A DNA stretch of 49,795 bases from assembly GCA_038062745.1 (NCBI GenBank), contig JBBTWO010000019.1:1-49795 (forward strand), given 5' to 3'. How positions within the stretch are numbered: position 1 is the stretch's first letter; each line of letters starts with the position of its first letter. The stretch comes from JBBTWO01 sp038062745. Lineage in GTDB: Bacteria; Patescibacteriota; Microgenomatia; UBA8517. This document shows positions 16,316 to 25,900 of this stretch, in pieces. Below the pieces are notes generated by a model. That model did no database searches, was not told the origin of the DNA, and worked only from the letters and a program-made list of their open reading frames with translations. Both the position numbers and the translations under genes were made by a program.

Positions 16316-16917
16316 CAAGGAATTTTTATTGGACTGGTGGAACAGTGCTTGCTGAGTTTTATTTGCAACATAGGCTTTCTGAAGATATAGATCTTTTTAC
16401 CTCTGAACATGAAGTAGATCCAGTTCAAGTAGATGCTTTTTTAAAAAAAATATCAGTTAGCCTAGAGATAAAACACATAAGAAGAACACAGTTTTTGGGT
16501 CTGGTAAGCTATATTTTGGAATACCACGATGGAGATGGGTTAAAGGTGGACTTCAGTTATTATCCGTTCCCCAGAATTGAAAAAGGTAAAAAATACAAAA
16601 ATGTAGAAATTGATAGTCTTTATGATATTGCTGCCAATAAAATTCACACTATCTTCATGAAACCAAGAACCAGAGATTATATAGATATCTATTTTATTTT
16701 GAAAGAAAAGAATTACTCTTTAGATAAACTAATAATTGACGCAAAAACAAAATTTGATTGGCATATAGATAGGATAACTTTAGCTAGCCAGTTCCTAAAA
16801 GTGAAAGATATAAAAAGGGAAGAATTTCCAAGGGTATTACAACCATTTGAGGTTAGTGAGATGGAGAAATTCTTTTTAGAAAAAGCAAAGGAATTAGAAA
16901 AAAATATCTTTCAGTAA
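16246..16917 (+). CDS. AbiEii/AbiGii-family nucleotidyltransferase toxin
   Basis: Nucleotidyltransferase of the type IV toxin (AbiEii) superfamily. The polymerase-beta-like motif is FYWTGGTVLAEFYLQHRLSEDIDLFT (split here: TGGTVLAEF, then SEDIDLFT), i.e. GG-T followed by D-x-D. Further acidic support is in KVDFSYYPF, and the late signature RDYIDIYFILKE is also typical. The protein is 223 residues. It forms a two-gene cassette with the small upstream ORF. The cassette lies between the intact yraN end (15963-16006) and yraN-like end fragments (16934-17008), suggesting acquisition at this site. Confidence 0.82.
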   Translation: MGKTILTSKQLKFLECISSEPSITRNFYWTGGTVLAEFYLQHRLSEDIDLFTSEHEVDPVQVDAFLKKISVSLEIKHIRRTQFLGLVSYILEYHDGDGLKVDFSYYPFPRIEKGKKYKNVEIDSLYDIAANKIHTIFMKPRTRDYIDIYFILKEKNYSLDKLIIDAKTKFDWHIDRITLASQFLKVKDIKREEFPRVLQPFEVSEMEKFFLEKAKELEKNIFQ

Positions 16918-16933
16918 TATCACTAGGGCCTAA

Positions 16934-17008
16934 GAAGTGGAGAGAATTGATCATTATAGCAATGTATATTGATATATGCTTCGCCTATGAGGCGGTGTAT
17001 TAGGCTGC
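16934..17008 (+). pseudogene. Two fragments of yraN 3' ends
   Basis: Bases 16934-16972 can be read as V-E-R-I-D-H-Y-S-N-V-Y-stop, preceded by more similarity (GAAGTGGAGAGAATTGAT versus GAAGTGCAGAGAATTGAT in yraN). Bases 16986-17008 repeat TATGAGGCGGTGTATTAGGCTGC, i.e. Y-E-A-V-Y-stop and the bases after it. The intact yraN end at 15963-16006 has both parts joined. These are duplicated or leftover gene ends flanking the AbiE-like cassette. Confidence 0.75.
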
Positions 17009-17248
17009 AAAAACAGCTTCTTCCAACTTTTCAACTCTGTTTTCAATTAAAGTTCTTTCTTCCCTTGCAGTTGTTACTTCTTTTAAAATGGGGTCTATAT
17101 CTTCTAGAAACTTACTTCTCTGGCTCTCCAAAGCTCTGTCAAAATTGTCTGATATTCTTTCAACAACTTCATCCACCACTTCTGTTTTGAACTTATTAAG
17201 TCTATTTTCTAGAAAGTCTTTAGTAACTACATTGTTTGTTTGTACCAT
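17000..17248 (-). CDS. Small coiled-coil protein, 82 residues
   Basis: Almost entirely helical and charged. FLENRLNKFKTEVVDEVVERISDNF and LKEVTTAREERTLIENRVEKLEEAV show heptad-like spacing, so a coiled coil covering most of the chain is likely. No membrane segment or catalytic motif is seen. Similar small coiled-coil proteins are frequent in CPR genomes and remain unnamed. Its stop codon overlaps the yraN-like end fragment on the other strand. The palindromic repeat copy 6 lies 39 bases upstream of its start. Confidence 0.6.
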   Translation of the reverse strand: MVQTNNVVTKDFLENRLNKFKTEVVDEVVERISDNFDRALESQRSKFLEDIDPILKEVTTAREERTLIENRVEKLEEAVFAA

Positions 17249-17286
17249 GAAGTCATTATTCTACCAACTTATATTTCTGTCAATTG

Positions 17287-17309
17287 CCTTCAGGGTGAGA
17301 CCCTGAAGG
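17287..17309 (-). repeat. 23-base palindromic repeat (copy 6), intergenic
   Basis: Perfect copy with GAG centre on the plus strand. It directly abuts the stop codon (17312-17310, minus strand) of the LamG-like protein gene, so as RNA it could form a hairpin at the end of that message. This is the only copy outside a coding frame. Confidence 0.95.
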
Positions 17310-20300
17310 TTAGTTGTTGGGTCCATATCTAACAGCAGCATTCTCGTTATACACTTTCCGCACTTGTGCCGCACCGAGGGCGTAGTTAAAAATCCGCACG
17401 TCGTCGATTTGACCATCAAAATAGGTGGAGCTTACTCTGCCAAATTCTACGTCGTTTGCGGTGATATCGGAGCTTGATACTATAGTTACTAGATGCCAGT
17501 TGGTGTCCGGAAACGTTGTCTTTTGAATGCCATCAATGTAAATAGTCTCTGTACCAAAACCGGTTACAGTCACGGTTCCTGAAACTATTTCTACTGAATC
17601 AGATGCAGATAATTGGGCGATTTTTTGGGTTGTTGAAGCAGGCTTTACCCATACACTGAATGTTCGGATGTCTGTTCGTGAAATATTTCCTTTGTCAATA
17701 AAATCATCAGTTCCATCCAAATCTAAACTTGCATTGTATTTTCCAGTGATTCCTGATCCCCAGGAGGTAGAAGAAGTAGAACATGTACCAACAGTATCTT
17801 CACCAGATGCCCCAATGGTTATAGTCCCAGTATTTGAATTTCCTGAAGAATCATTTGCAGTTGTTCCTTGGCATTCATCCAGTCGCCAATGACCAATGGG
17901 TATGCCGCGGTTGTAATCATATGCGACTTGAGCGGGTGTACGAACATAGCTATAAATCTTCACGCCATCCATGAGGCCATTGAATTTTACTGAATTTCCA
18001 GCTTCATCCCAGCCAATCCCCAAGGGATAGGTGTTGGCTGCGCTCAACACAGCAGCTGCCGTTCCCACTTGCTTTCCATTGGCGTAAAATATTGTGGATG
18101 AACCAGTTATCGTTACCGCAATGTGCGTCCAGACTCCTGTTGGAATGTCGTAGGTTGAATCATAGATGTTGGTATTATTTGCATAATACAAAGCTCCATC
18201 AGCTGCAGCATAAATTGCATAATTAAATTCGAGACCTGTTTGGCCTTTAGCTAATAATATATTCCTTCCGGTGCCTCCACTGCCATATGCTGTTGGTTTT
18301 ACCCACACCTCCATGGTTATTGCAGATGTGATATCAAGCGTAGCACTGTCTGCTACACGAACATAATCATCAGTACCATCAAGACTCAAGATACTGCCAG
18401 CAAGACCATTAGCTCCCACTGGCACTCCAGTGGCCGATGTCCAAGTGGGATCATCACTTGCTATAGAACTATTTGCTCCCAATGTTCCAGCATTTCCATT
18501 GCCTGATCGGTCTGAAGTGGCTTGACCAGTTTTTTCGTCGAAATTAAAGTCTAATACCGGTGGGTCATCTTCACCGTCTGAAAGATCTGCTTGTTCAGAA
18601 CTACCAAGAACAGAATAGGAGACTGAAGAATTGGCAGTCATATCAATACCAATTTGCTCTTTAGAAAGTTCTGAATTGTAGATATTTACGGCATCGATGC
18701 GCCCATCAAAGTTATCCGTCGTATTGCCGCCGATGAGGAGGTTAGCAGTATCGGCCGCAGGTGCGCCTGATCCATCAGTACTTGTGCCGACTGCATTCCC
18801 ATTCACCCAAATGGTAATTTCATCATCAGTATCATCTGTATATGACAAAGCTATGTGATTCCAACCAGATTGGGTAACCACCCCTGTAACGTTTTTAGTC
18901 GCATCAGTTGTAGCAAGATCTAAACTTGCCTGAATATCCATCTTCCCACCAGAGAGAGTGTCCACCCGTATCCAAGTATTGGTACCTTTGTAGAATACCT
19001 GGCCACCACTTCCTTCACCAGCTCCATCTGGATTAATCCAGGCAGACCAGGTAAAGCCAGAAGCAAGATTAACATTTAAATCAATTGCATTAGTGTTTGT
19101 TACCGTTACTACATCATCTGTGCCATCAAAATCTAAACAACCATTTATTTTGCAGTTGGTTTTGGTTTTCCAGGTAGCACCACTTCTGGCGCCTGTAATT
19201 GTGGAGTTGGCAGAAACACTATTGTTGGCAGTATCACCTTGCTGCTCGTCAAATTCATATTTAACAACCTGAGAGCCAACAGGGGAGCCACCTGTGGGAT
19301 GCCCGGCGTTCATGTCTTCCACAACTTGTTGGGAAGTGCGTCCATAATGATATAATCGGACTTCATCAAGCAGTCCACTATACAATAGATTATTATCTGC
19401 TCTTTTCCCAAACAGTAAATCAGCAGCAGTATCGGTGGTTACACTTCCTGTCAATGACGTTGTGGAATTGACTAGCACACCATCTATGTATAAATTGCAG
19501 GAAACGCCAGGTATAAAGGTGGCAGACACATAACGCCAAACATTATTGTTTACCAAGGTTGTTGTTGTAGCGTTACAATGTACTCCATTGGCAGTATTAA
19601 AAAGAAAAAAATCGGTCGAACTACTTCCGACTCTAATTTCATATCCGTAAATACCATCACCACCTGCAGTACCACCCTTTATGATTGGTCCTCCACTCGT
19701 ATCGGTCGTTTTGATCCAACCACCAAACGTTAAACCACTGGAACCAATATCATAATTGGCGTTGTCACCAAAAGTGACAAAATCATTTGAGCCGTCGAAA
19801 TTTAATCCTGTACCATATTTCCCAGTTACCCAGGTTGGATCGTCTGTTCCAACTGATGAATCTGTGCCTAGTGTTCCTGCTGTCCCGTTGTACCCAGATG
19901 TGTCATTTACATTTTGGCCACTACCTTCATCAAAATTCCAGTATCCAACAGGTCCTGGTGCCCAGTTGTAGAGATTGCGGACGTCGTCGGCGGATAGGGC
20001 ACGGTTGTAGATGCGTGCGTCGTCGATTTCGCCGTTAAAATACCCGTCATACCCATTTCCCCAAAATACGGACGTGCCAAAAACCTGCTGTGAATGGGTT
20101 GCATCGTCTTGATACGTACCTACACTCACTCCATTGACATAGATGGCCCACAGATTACTGGCATTTAATGTTATGACAACATGATTCCAAACACTATTTG
20201 AGATGGCAGTGATATTTGAAACTCGATAGTTACCGTCGACGTACAAGGATGACGTGCCGGTATTGGTACGAGCAAGGTAAATAAATGGTATATTTGAACT

Positions 20301-21818
20301 TAATCCGTTTGCCCATTGAAATATGCCAACCTGGCTTGCTGATTGCGAAGTGTCTGGTTTTACCCAAAAGGCAACGGTTGTTTGTGTGAGCGTGGTACCA
20401 CTTAATGCTGTGGAGGCGTAGTCGTCCGTTCCGTCATACGTAGTCCCGTTGCCAAATTTGCCGGTGATTGTGGTTGCCTGGTTACCCCAAGCAAGATCTT
20501 TACTGTTGCCGCTTTTGTCACAGTTGTCATTGGATCCTCCAGTACAGGAATCGGCAGCAGTTTCATCCATTTTCCAATACCCCACGAGTCCATCGGACAA
20601 AAAATCTTTTTGATCCGCCGCGCCTAGGACGGCTGCGCCGGCAGAATAATCGGCTTTCACTTCTGCAGCCGACCGGGCGTAGGGGTAGATTTTTAGATCG
20701 TCAATAAAGCCGTTATACCACAACAAAGTACAGCCTTCTCGACAACCAATTTGAAAATTTTCTGAGGTTAGTGTTGTGCCAGAGAGATTATCTGCTACTG
20801 TGGTAGTGGTTTCTGCTTTCCCATCGACATATATTTTTACTCCACTGGCGCTGGATGAACCACTGTATGTGGTAGTAACATGATGCCATTTGTTGTCTCT
20901 TACGTTTGTAGTGCCCCGGATATCAATTCTATTGGCAGTGCCATGATTTGCCAAGAAAAATTGAACGATTCCAGTGTTAAGCAGTGACACATGATATCCT
21001 TCCCCAGTATTGTAGTTGTCTTGTTTAGCAACAACGAATAAGCTGCCAGATCCAGCAGGAGATTTTACCCAAAAGTTAAAGCTAAATGCATTAGTACGCT
21101 CAAAGTCAAGCACATCACCCATGTTAACTACATCATTGCTCCCATCAAACTGCAAACATTTTCCACTCACACACCTGCCTTCTTCAATCCAGGTTGGGTC
21201 ATCGGTCGTGACTGCTGAGGTGGCGCCAAGGGTGCCGGCGTTGCGGTGGGTGGTTTGATCATTGATGGTTTGGCCCTGGCCTTCATCAAATTTCCAGTAA
21301 GCCACCGGGCCGGGGGTGGTTTCTTCGCTCCCGGTTGCAGAAATGGTGTAGTTACTGGCGACGGTGGAGAAGTCAGCTGCTTCAAAGCCATTATCGGCAT
21401 TGAGATTGCCGTAGTACATATAGATGGTTTGTCTGCCGGCAATTAGAGTTTCATGAAGGACATGCAGCACTGTTGTTGCTCCACCACAACCGGAAACCAC
21501 ATAATATTTCATTACCTTTCCTTGTTGGGTGGTAAATCTGATTCCTCCACAGTCGGCTTGGAATCTGGTGGTGTCGGAAGTATCTATGGTATGGGAAGTG
21601 TAGACATTAGTTTCTGCTGTGGTATTGTTGGTGATATCGATACTGGTTCGATACTTCCAATCTCCATTCCACCAGGCAGCCTCAGATTTATTGGGTTTAA
21701 GAAGGGTAAAGTAGACAATGGGGGAGAGGATAATAATCATACCCAGGGCCACCCAGGTCTGCCATTTTACTCTTCTTGCTATATTTCTAAATTTTGATGG
21801 TTTAAATTGTCTATTCAT
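17310..21818 (-). CDS. Giant surface protein with DUF2341 and six LamG-like lectin domains
   Basis: A 1502-residue protein anchored by an N-terminal helix (WVALGMIIILSPIVYFTLL, about residues 21-42); the rest is extracytoplasmic. A DUF2341-like domain starts at EAAWWNGDWKYRTSIDI. Six concanavalin/LamG_3-type jelly-roll domains follow. Each opens with a WKFDEGQG-like stretch, contains LxFDGxxDxV, and ends with D-D-x-x-I-Y-x-x-x-x-S-x-x-x-V at about residues 379, 605, 825, 1050, 1290 and 1478. Domains of this type bind carbohydrate or mediate adhesion. There is no C-terminal sorting signal; the N-terminal helix probably tethers it. It is a likely attachment factor to a host cell or to extracellular glycans. 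Confidence 0.88.
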   Translation of the reverse strand: MNRQFKPSKFRNIARRVKWQTWVALGMIIILSPIVYFTLLKPNKSEAAWWNGDWKYRTSIDITNNTTAETNVYTSHTIDTSDTTRFQADCGGIRFTTQQGKVMKYYVVSGCGGATTVLHVLHETLIAGRQTIYMYYGNLNADNGFEAADFSTVASNYTISATGSEETTPGPVAYWKFDEGQGQTINDQTTHRNAGTLGATSAVTTDDPTWIEEGRCVSGKCLQFDGSNDVVNMGDVLDFERTNAFSFNFWVKSPAGSGSLFVVAKQDNYNTGEGYHVSLLNTGIVQFFLANHGTANRIDIRGTTNVRDNKWHHVTTTYSGSSSASGVKIYVDGKAETTTTVADNLSGTTLTSENFQIGCREGCTLLWYNGFIDDLKIYPYARSAAEVKADYSAGAAVLGAADQKDFLSDGLVGYWKMDETAADSCTGGSNDNCDKSGNSKDLAWGNQATTITGKFGNGTTYDGTDDYASTALSGTTLTQTTVAFWVKPDTSQSASQVGIFQWANGLSSNIPFIYLARTNTGTSSLYVDGNYRVSNITAISNSVWNHVVITLNASNLWAIYVNGVSVGTYQDDATHSQQVFGTSVFWGNGYDGYFNGEIDDARIYNRALSADDVRNLYNWAPGPVGYWNFDEGSGQNVNDTSGYNGTAGTLGTDSSVGTDDPTWVTGKYGTGLNFDGSNDFVTFGDNANYDIGSSGLTFGGWIKTTDTSGGPIIKGGTAGGDGIYGYEIRVGSSSTDFFLFNTANGVHCNATTTTLVNNNVWRYVSATFIPGVSCNLYIDGVLVNSTTSLTGSVTTDTAADLLFGKRADNNLLYSGLLDEVRLYHYGRTSQQVVEDMNAGHPTGGSPVGSQVVKYEFDEQQGDTANNSVSANSTITGARSGATWKTKTNCKINGCLDFDGTDDVVTVTNTNAIDLNVNLASGFTWSAWINPDGAGEGSGGQVFYKGTNTWIRVDTLSGGKMDIQASLDLATTDATKNVTGVVTQSGWNHIALSYTDDTDDEITIWVNGNAVGTSTDGSGAPAADTANLLIGGNTTDNFDGRIDAVNIYNSELSKEQIGIDMTANSSVSYSVLGSSEQADLSDGEDDPPVLDFNFDEKTGQATSDRSGNGNAGTLGANSSIASDDPTWTSATGVPVGANGLAGSILSLDGTDDYVRVADSATLDITSAITMEVWVKPTAYGSGGTGRNILLAKGQTGLEFNYAIYAAADGALYYANNTNIYDSTYDIPTGVWTHIAVTITGSSTIFYANGKQVGTAAAVLSAANTYPLGIGWDEAGNSVKFNGLMDGVKIYSYVRTPAQVAYDYNRGIPIGHWRLDECQGTTANDSSGNSNTGTITIGASGEDTVGTCSTSSTSWGSGITGKYNASLDLDGTDDFIDKGNISRTDIRTFSVWVKPASTTQKIAQLSASDSVEIVSGTVTVTGFGTETIYIDGIQKTTFPDTNWHLVTIVSSSDITANDVEFGRVSSTYFDGQIDDVRIFNYALGAAQVRKVYNENAAVRYGPNN

Positions 21819-21830
21819 ATTTTTATGTTA

Positions 21831-22105
21831 GCAAGGATTCTCCTTGCATATTCTTATTACTTTTACCTTGATGCAAAAGTAACCAAAAGATCAAGCCTAA
21901 ACATCGGTCACTAAAAATTAACTCACTATACTTTGTGCTCACAGGCCAGGCAGTTGGCAAGCATGCCTGCGTGTGGCACTTTTGATTTGTATAGTCTGCT
22001 AATTTTTTTAACGTGCTGCGATGTGAGGCAGTATCAAGTCCAATTCTCGATTCATTTTTTCTGGACAAGCAAAAGAATGAATAATATTTGCAAGCAAAGC
22101 TTGCA
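21831..22105. other. Structured intergenic stretch without a convincing gene
   Basis: Three strong inverted repeats are seen: GCAAGG/CCTTGC at 21831-21847, CAGGCA/TGCCTG around 21952-21974 and TGCAAGC/GCTTGCA at 22089-22105. A 102-codon ORF on the minus strand (22131-21823) spans it, but its composition is unlike the neighbours and it resembles no protein. It may be a repeat relic or a non-coding RNA. The first hairpin shares its arms with the diverged palindrome in comM. Confidence 0.35.
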
Positions 22106-22212
22106 GATAATTTTGTATTAGTTTTGTTCATATATTTGTCTATTTTAGTCTCAAATCACTTGACTTTTGGTTCCTGATTTGGTACACTTCTCCTTAAGAT
22201 AACTCATCCATG

Positions 22213-22230
22213 GCTCCGCTTAGGCGGAGC
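22213..22230 (-). terminator. Hairpin downstream of the 187-residue unknown gene
   Basis: GCTCCGC and GCGGAGC form a seven-pair stem with a TTAG loop, starting 10 bases after the stop of the minus-strand gene. There is no T tract on that strand, so termination is only probable; on the plus strand TTTGTGATTT follows. Confidence 0.4.
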
Positions 22231-22239
22231 TTTGTGATT

Positions 22240-22803
22240 TCAAGACCTCTTCCCTCTAAATTTTGCTCTGGCTTGACTTTTTAGTCTTTTTTGGTATAAT
22301 TCAATCAAAGGCCGAGGCTGAGCGTCGACCAGGGTTGAAAAACACTCTCTTAAACGCCCATCGGCTTTTTTGATCTCTTCAAGTAATTCCCAAAGGGTGA
22401 TTTTTACGTTTGGCTTTTCTTTTTTTGTATACACATTGTAAGCTGCATAGTGAACTTTTGGATGATTGCCAATTCTAGCAAATCTAATATTATGATTAGG
22501 TTTTTTGTTAGATTCCAAAAAACAAGTTAATAAATTTTTTAGCAATTTTTCTTTTCCTGGATATTCTATATCAATTGTAAAGTTGTGCTGAATTTTAAAT
22601 TTTTTTATAAGCATATACACAGAGCATGAAAATAAAATATACACATACAGTCTTGGCATTCCAATCAATCTAAATAGTTCCTGGACCTGTCTTTTGATTT
22701 TTTTGGAAACTAAAACAGAATATTGCTCTCCATTAGAATAAGCTACTATGGTATCTTTACTTGTATTTTCTATTTTTCCAGATTGATCTATTTGATATTT
22801 CAT
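22240..22803 (-). CDS. Unknown protein, 187 residues
   Basis: I do not recognise the family with confidence. The N-terminus (YQIDQSGKIENTSKDTIVAYSN) followed by a strand-helix pattern, TIDIEYPGKEKLLKNLL and ARIGNHPKVHYAAYNVY resembles an RNase-H-like arrangement, with possible acidic residues at D6, D78 and E80, but this is speculative. The segment LYVYILFSCSVYMLIKKF is hydrophobic yet could be a buried helix. The C-terminus is basic (KRLKSQARAKFRGKRS), suggesting nucleic-acid contact. It lies between two giant surface-protein genes on the same strand, with its own gap on each side. Confidence 0.55.
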   Translation of the reverse strand: MKYQIDQSGKIENTSKDTIVAYSNGEQYSVLVSKKIKRQVQELFRLIGMPRLYVYILFSCSVYMLIKKFKIQHNFTIDIEYPGKEKLLKNLLTCFLESNKKPNHNIRFARIGNHPKVHYAAYNVYTKKEKPNVKITLWELLEEIKKADGRLRECFSTLVDAQPRPLIELYQKRLKSQARAKFRGKRS

Positions 22804-22901
22804 GTTTGTTTTTGTTAATATCTAAGTGCTGGATGGGTACTTGTACTGGTTCAGCGAGATTTCTTTTTGGTCAGATACATCCTCTTTAATTCCCTCCATT
22901 A

Positions 22902-25900
22902 TTAATTTATTTCCTTGTGATCTACTATGAACCAGTCAAAGGTAACATTTTCACTTGCCCAGATACTCATTTCTACTTTGAATCCCTCTCCTGGTACCTT
23001 TTGGGTTACTGTTAATGGGTAGGGGGTAGTGGTGGTTGGTGTAACCATAATCAATGAACTATCGGTTACGGCAGTTGAATTTATGAATATTTCTTTTGCG
23101 CCTTGTGGGATGACCCCCAAACCCGCTGAATCTCCTTTGACAGTATATTTCTCAGCCGTTATTTCTTTTGTGACAATATTTCCTTTTGTATCAAACTCTA
23201 TCATTCCATCAAAGAATTTAACATTACCCAAGGCTAATTTTTGGATATTTAATTCTCCAATTGAGTCGATTGAATTAGAAAGGGAATCAAGGGTGAGTAG
23301 CCCCACATTTAACTTACCAGTAACTACAGTATCACCAAGTGTTGTTAGATTTGGTGTCCCTGATTCTGTAGCCACTCCTGCTACCATGGCAGAAGAAGTT
23401 GCAATTAATGTCTGGTTCTTTAATATATCCATGTCTGCCATTAACTGATTAATTTTGTTTTCTTGATCAGCCAGTCTGGTATCTGTTGAGTTTCGCAAGT
23501 CCTCAATGTCTGCAAGTAACTGGGTGTTGTCTTGTTCTGGACTATTTAAGTTTGCCAGATTTTTTACCTGGTCATTGAGTTCAAATATATACAGGGAATT
23601 GGTTTCAGCTGTTTCCCAAATATCAGTTACTAAAGCTCCTAGAGAAAACTTTCCAGATGCTAACCATTCATCACGGCCTGCAATAGTGGGTAAGTGTCTG
23701 TACTCTTGTGCAAAGCTGCTAGCCTCATCAATGGAAAGTATTTGGTAATCTCCATGGGTAGCTAGATCATCTGGACGAACTGTGCCATCGTAATATTTGT
23801 CAAATACATAGTCTGTTAGAATTACATTGTCATCGTAAACTGCCACAGCATTTATTGTTCCAACTCCCTTGGCTCCTCCTGTAGGGTTACCAACAACTAA
23901 AGATCCATCACCAAATATAGTTATTGCAGCTGAATCATCATTGTTAGCTACAGAAAATACAGTTTCTGCAGCTCCCAGATCAACAATACCAGTTCCAGAG
24001 GCTTTAGCTGCAACTATCTTCACAGCAGGTGTTGCATCTGTTGGGTCAGAAGATTGTATTCCTTTTAATTCCAATGCCTGTCCATCAGCATCTGCAAAAG
24101 AGGTTAATCTTGTTCCACCAACGGTGGAGGAGATTGGACCAATATGTAGGATTGCATCAGTATTGGCAAGCGTCGTTACCCCGTGAGCCACATCTCCATC
24201 AGTCATACTAAATGTACTATCTGAGCCTGTAGCTCTAAAGAGTTCAAGTGTGGTGTCTGGACTAGTGTCTGCCCCTCCAATGACGGTATTGCCGTCTTCT
24301 GAATTTATAATTGACGTATTTGTTCCAGCATCTGTTATGTCTGAGGTATTGTTCTCCAGCTGATTTCCAGAAACTACAACATCAGTGCCTCCTGCAATCC
24401 AGATACCAATATCTCCAGCGCCTGAGTGCTCGCTAACCGTATTACCTGATACTGTTGTATAGCTTGCATTAACATAGATACCATAATCACCAGCTCCTGC
24501 ATTATCTCTTATATTGTTTCCCGTAATGGTGTACCTGGTTCCAAAAGCAGCGTATATGCCATAATCTCCAGAGGCATATATGCTATTGCCTGATATCGTA
24601 TTTCCAGTGGGACTGGATCCAAATCCAATACCTACTCGAGAATTGTAAATGGTATTACCAGTGATAATCATATTCACTCCGCCATCAAAGCCAATTCCGT
24701 AATTGTTTGTGCTATTGAGTGCAGTATTTCCTGTTATGGTTAGATATGAACCATTTGTATGAGACGTGCCGTTGTAGCTACTAAGAAATACATTATTAGA
24801 AATTATTGAATTAGATTCTGCAGTTGTTGTAATTCCTGTAGAACTGGTGTCACTAAAAGTATCGTACGTTGAATTGATATATTTATTATAAGTTCCAGAA
24901 GTCATGTCTATACCGTGCCTGTCGCCCTTTTTCAAATATAAACTGTCAAACAACGAATAGGTAACACCAGAACCGTTGATAAGATCGAAGGCTTGTCCGC
25001 CGGCTAGAACGAGTGTTCCATCAATTTGGAAATCGGAAAAAGTTAGATGATCCATGCCGTTTAAGTTAATGATGTGCCCGGGAACTGACCAAGATGCCCA
25101 AGCAGAGACAACGATTTTACTACCTTTACCTGCGCCTCTAATAGTAGTATTGTTGTAGTCTATTGTAATAGTCTCAGCACACGTATACGTCCCTTCTGGT
25201 AAAAATACCTCTCCACCAACTGATCCCAGATCATCAATGGCTGCATTAATCCCTGCACAAGTTTGAGCATATTCATTACCATCTATTATCTTTACTCTGC
25301 CTATGCCTGATGCAGTAATCTCCCCATCAATATCTACCTTAAATCTTGTAGTTCCAGATACTGAAGCTGTAATCAAATCCTGATTTTGGACTTGGTTAAC
25401 AATGAGTGCTGCTTTACCTGAGTAGGTAATACCAGTTTCACTCAAAGGGTTAATGGCAAAGGTGGATGCATTGGTTGAAATCCATTTTCTGCCTACAGTT
25501 GCATCCCATCTTAATTCTGAGTTTACAGATGGAGTACCCCGGTCAAAGGTTAAAGTGGCACTTTCTGTATCAGCTGTTGCATTATCTGTGTTAATGGCAA
25601 AGTCACTAGCTGTAGTTCCATTTAGATTACTCCCACTTGTGGTAATGTTTGTTGCTATTATATTGTCAACGTAGAGTGTTTCCCAGGTTCTGGTATTGGT
25701 ACCCAAATCATATGTTGAAGCAGTTACTGGTGTTAAATCTGAGCCAATGTAGCCAGTGGCAGTAATTGTGTCAGCTGTTGTGTCACCCAGGGTTACTGTT
25801 CCAGTAAAGTTTGCAGTACCTGCAACATCAAGAGTGTAGGATGGGGTATTGTCCCCCAACCCCAATCTGTTATTGGTATCATCCCAGAAGAAGTTTGTAT

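Noticed and set aside
17310..21818. Repeated segments of about 0.65-0.7 kb seen as possible DNA tandem repeats or a CRISPR-like array
   Set aside because: The similarity is at protein level between LamG domains; nucleotide sequence has diverged and there are no regular spacers.
21823..22131. 102-codon ORF on the minus strand
   Set aside because: No recognisable domain or periodicity, a composition unlike its neighbours, and it covers several DNA stem-loops; treated as non-coding.
23900..25000. Short recurring GGAAATAC/TGTTATGG-type motifs as a repeat array
   Set aside because: They encode beta-helix rungs (x-T-G-N-T-I type) and are not evenly spaced DNA repeats. No CRISPR array was found anywhere in the window.
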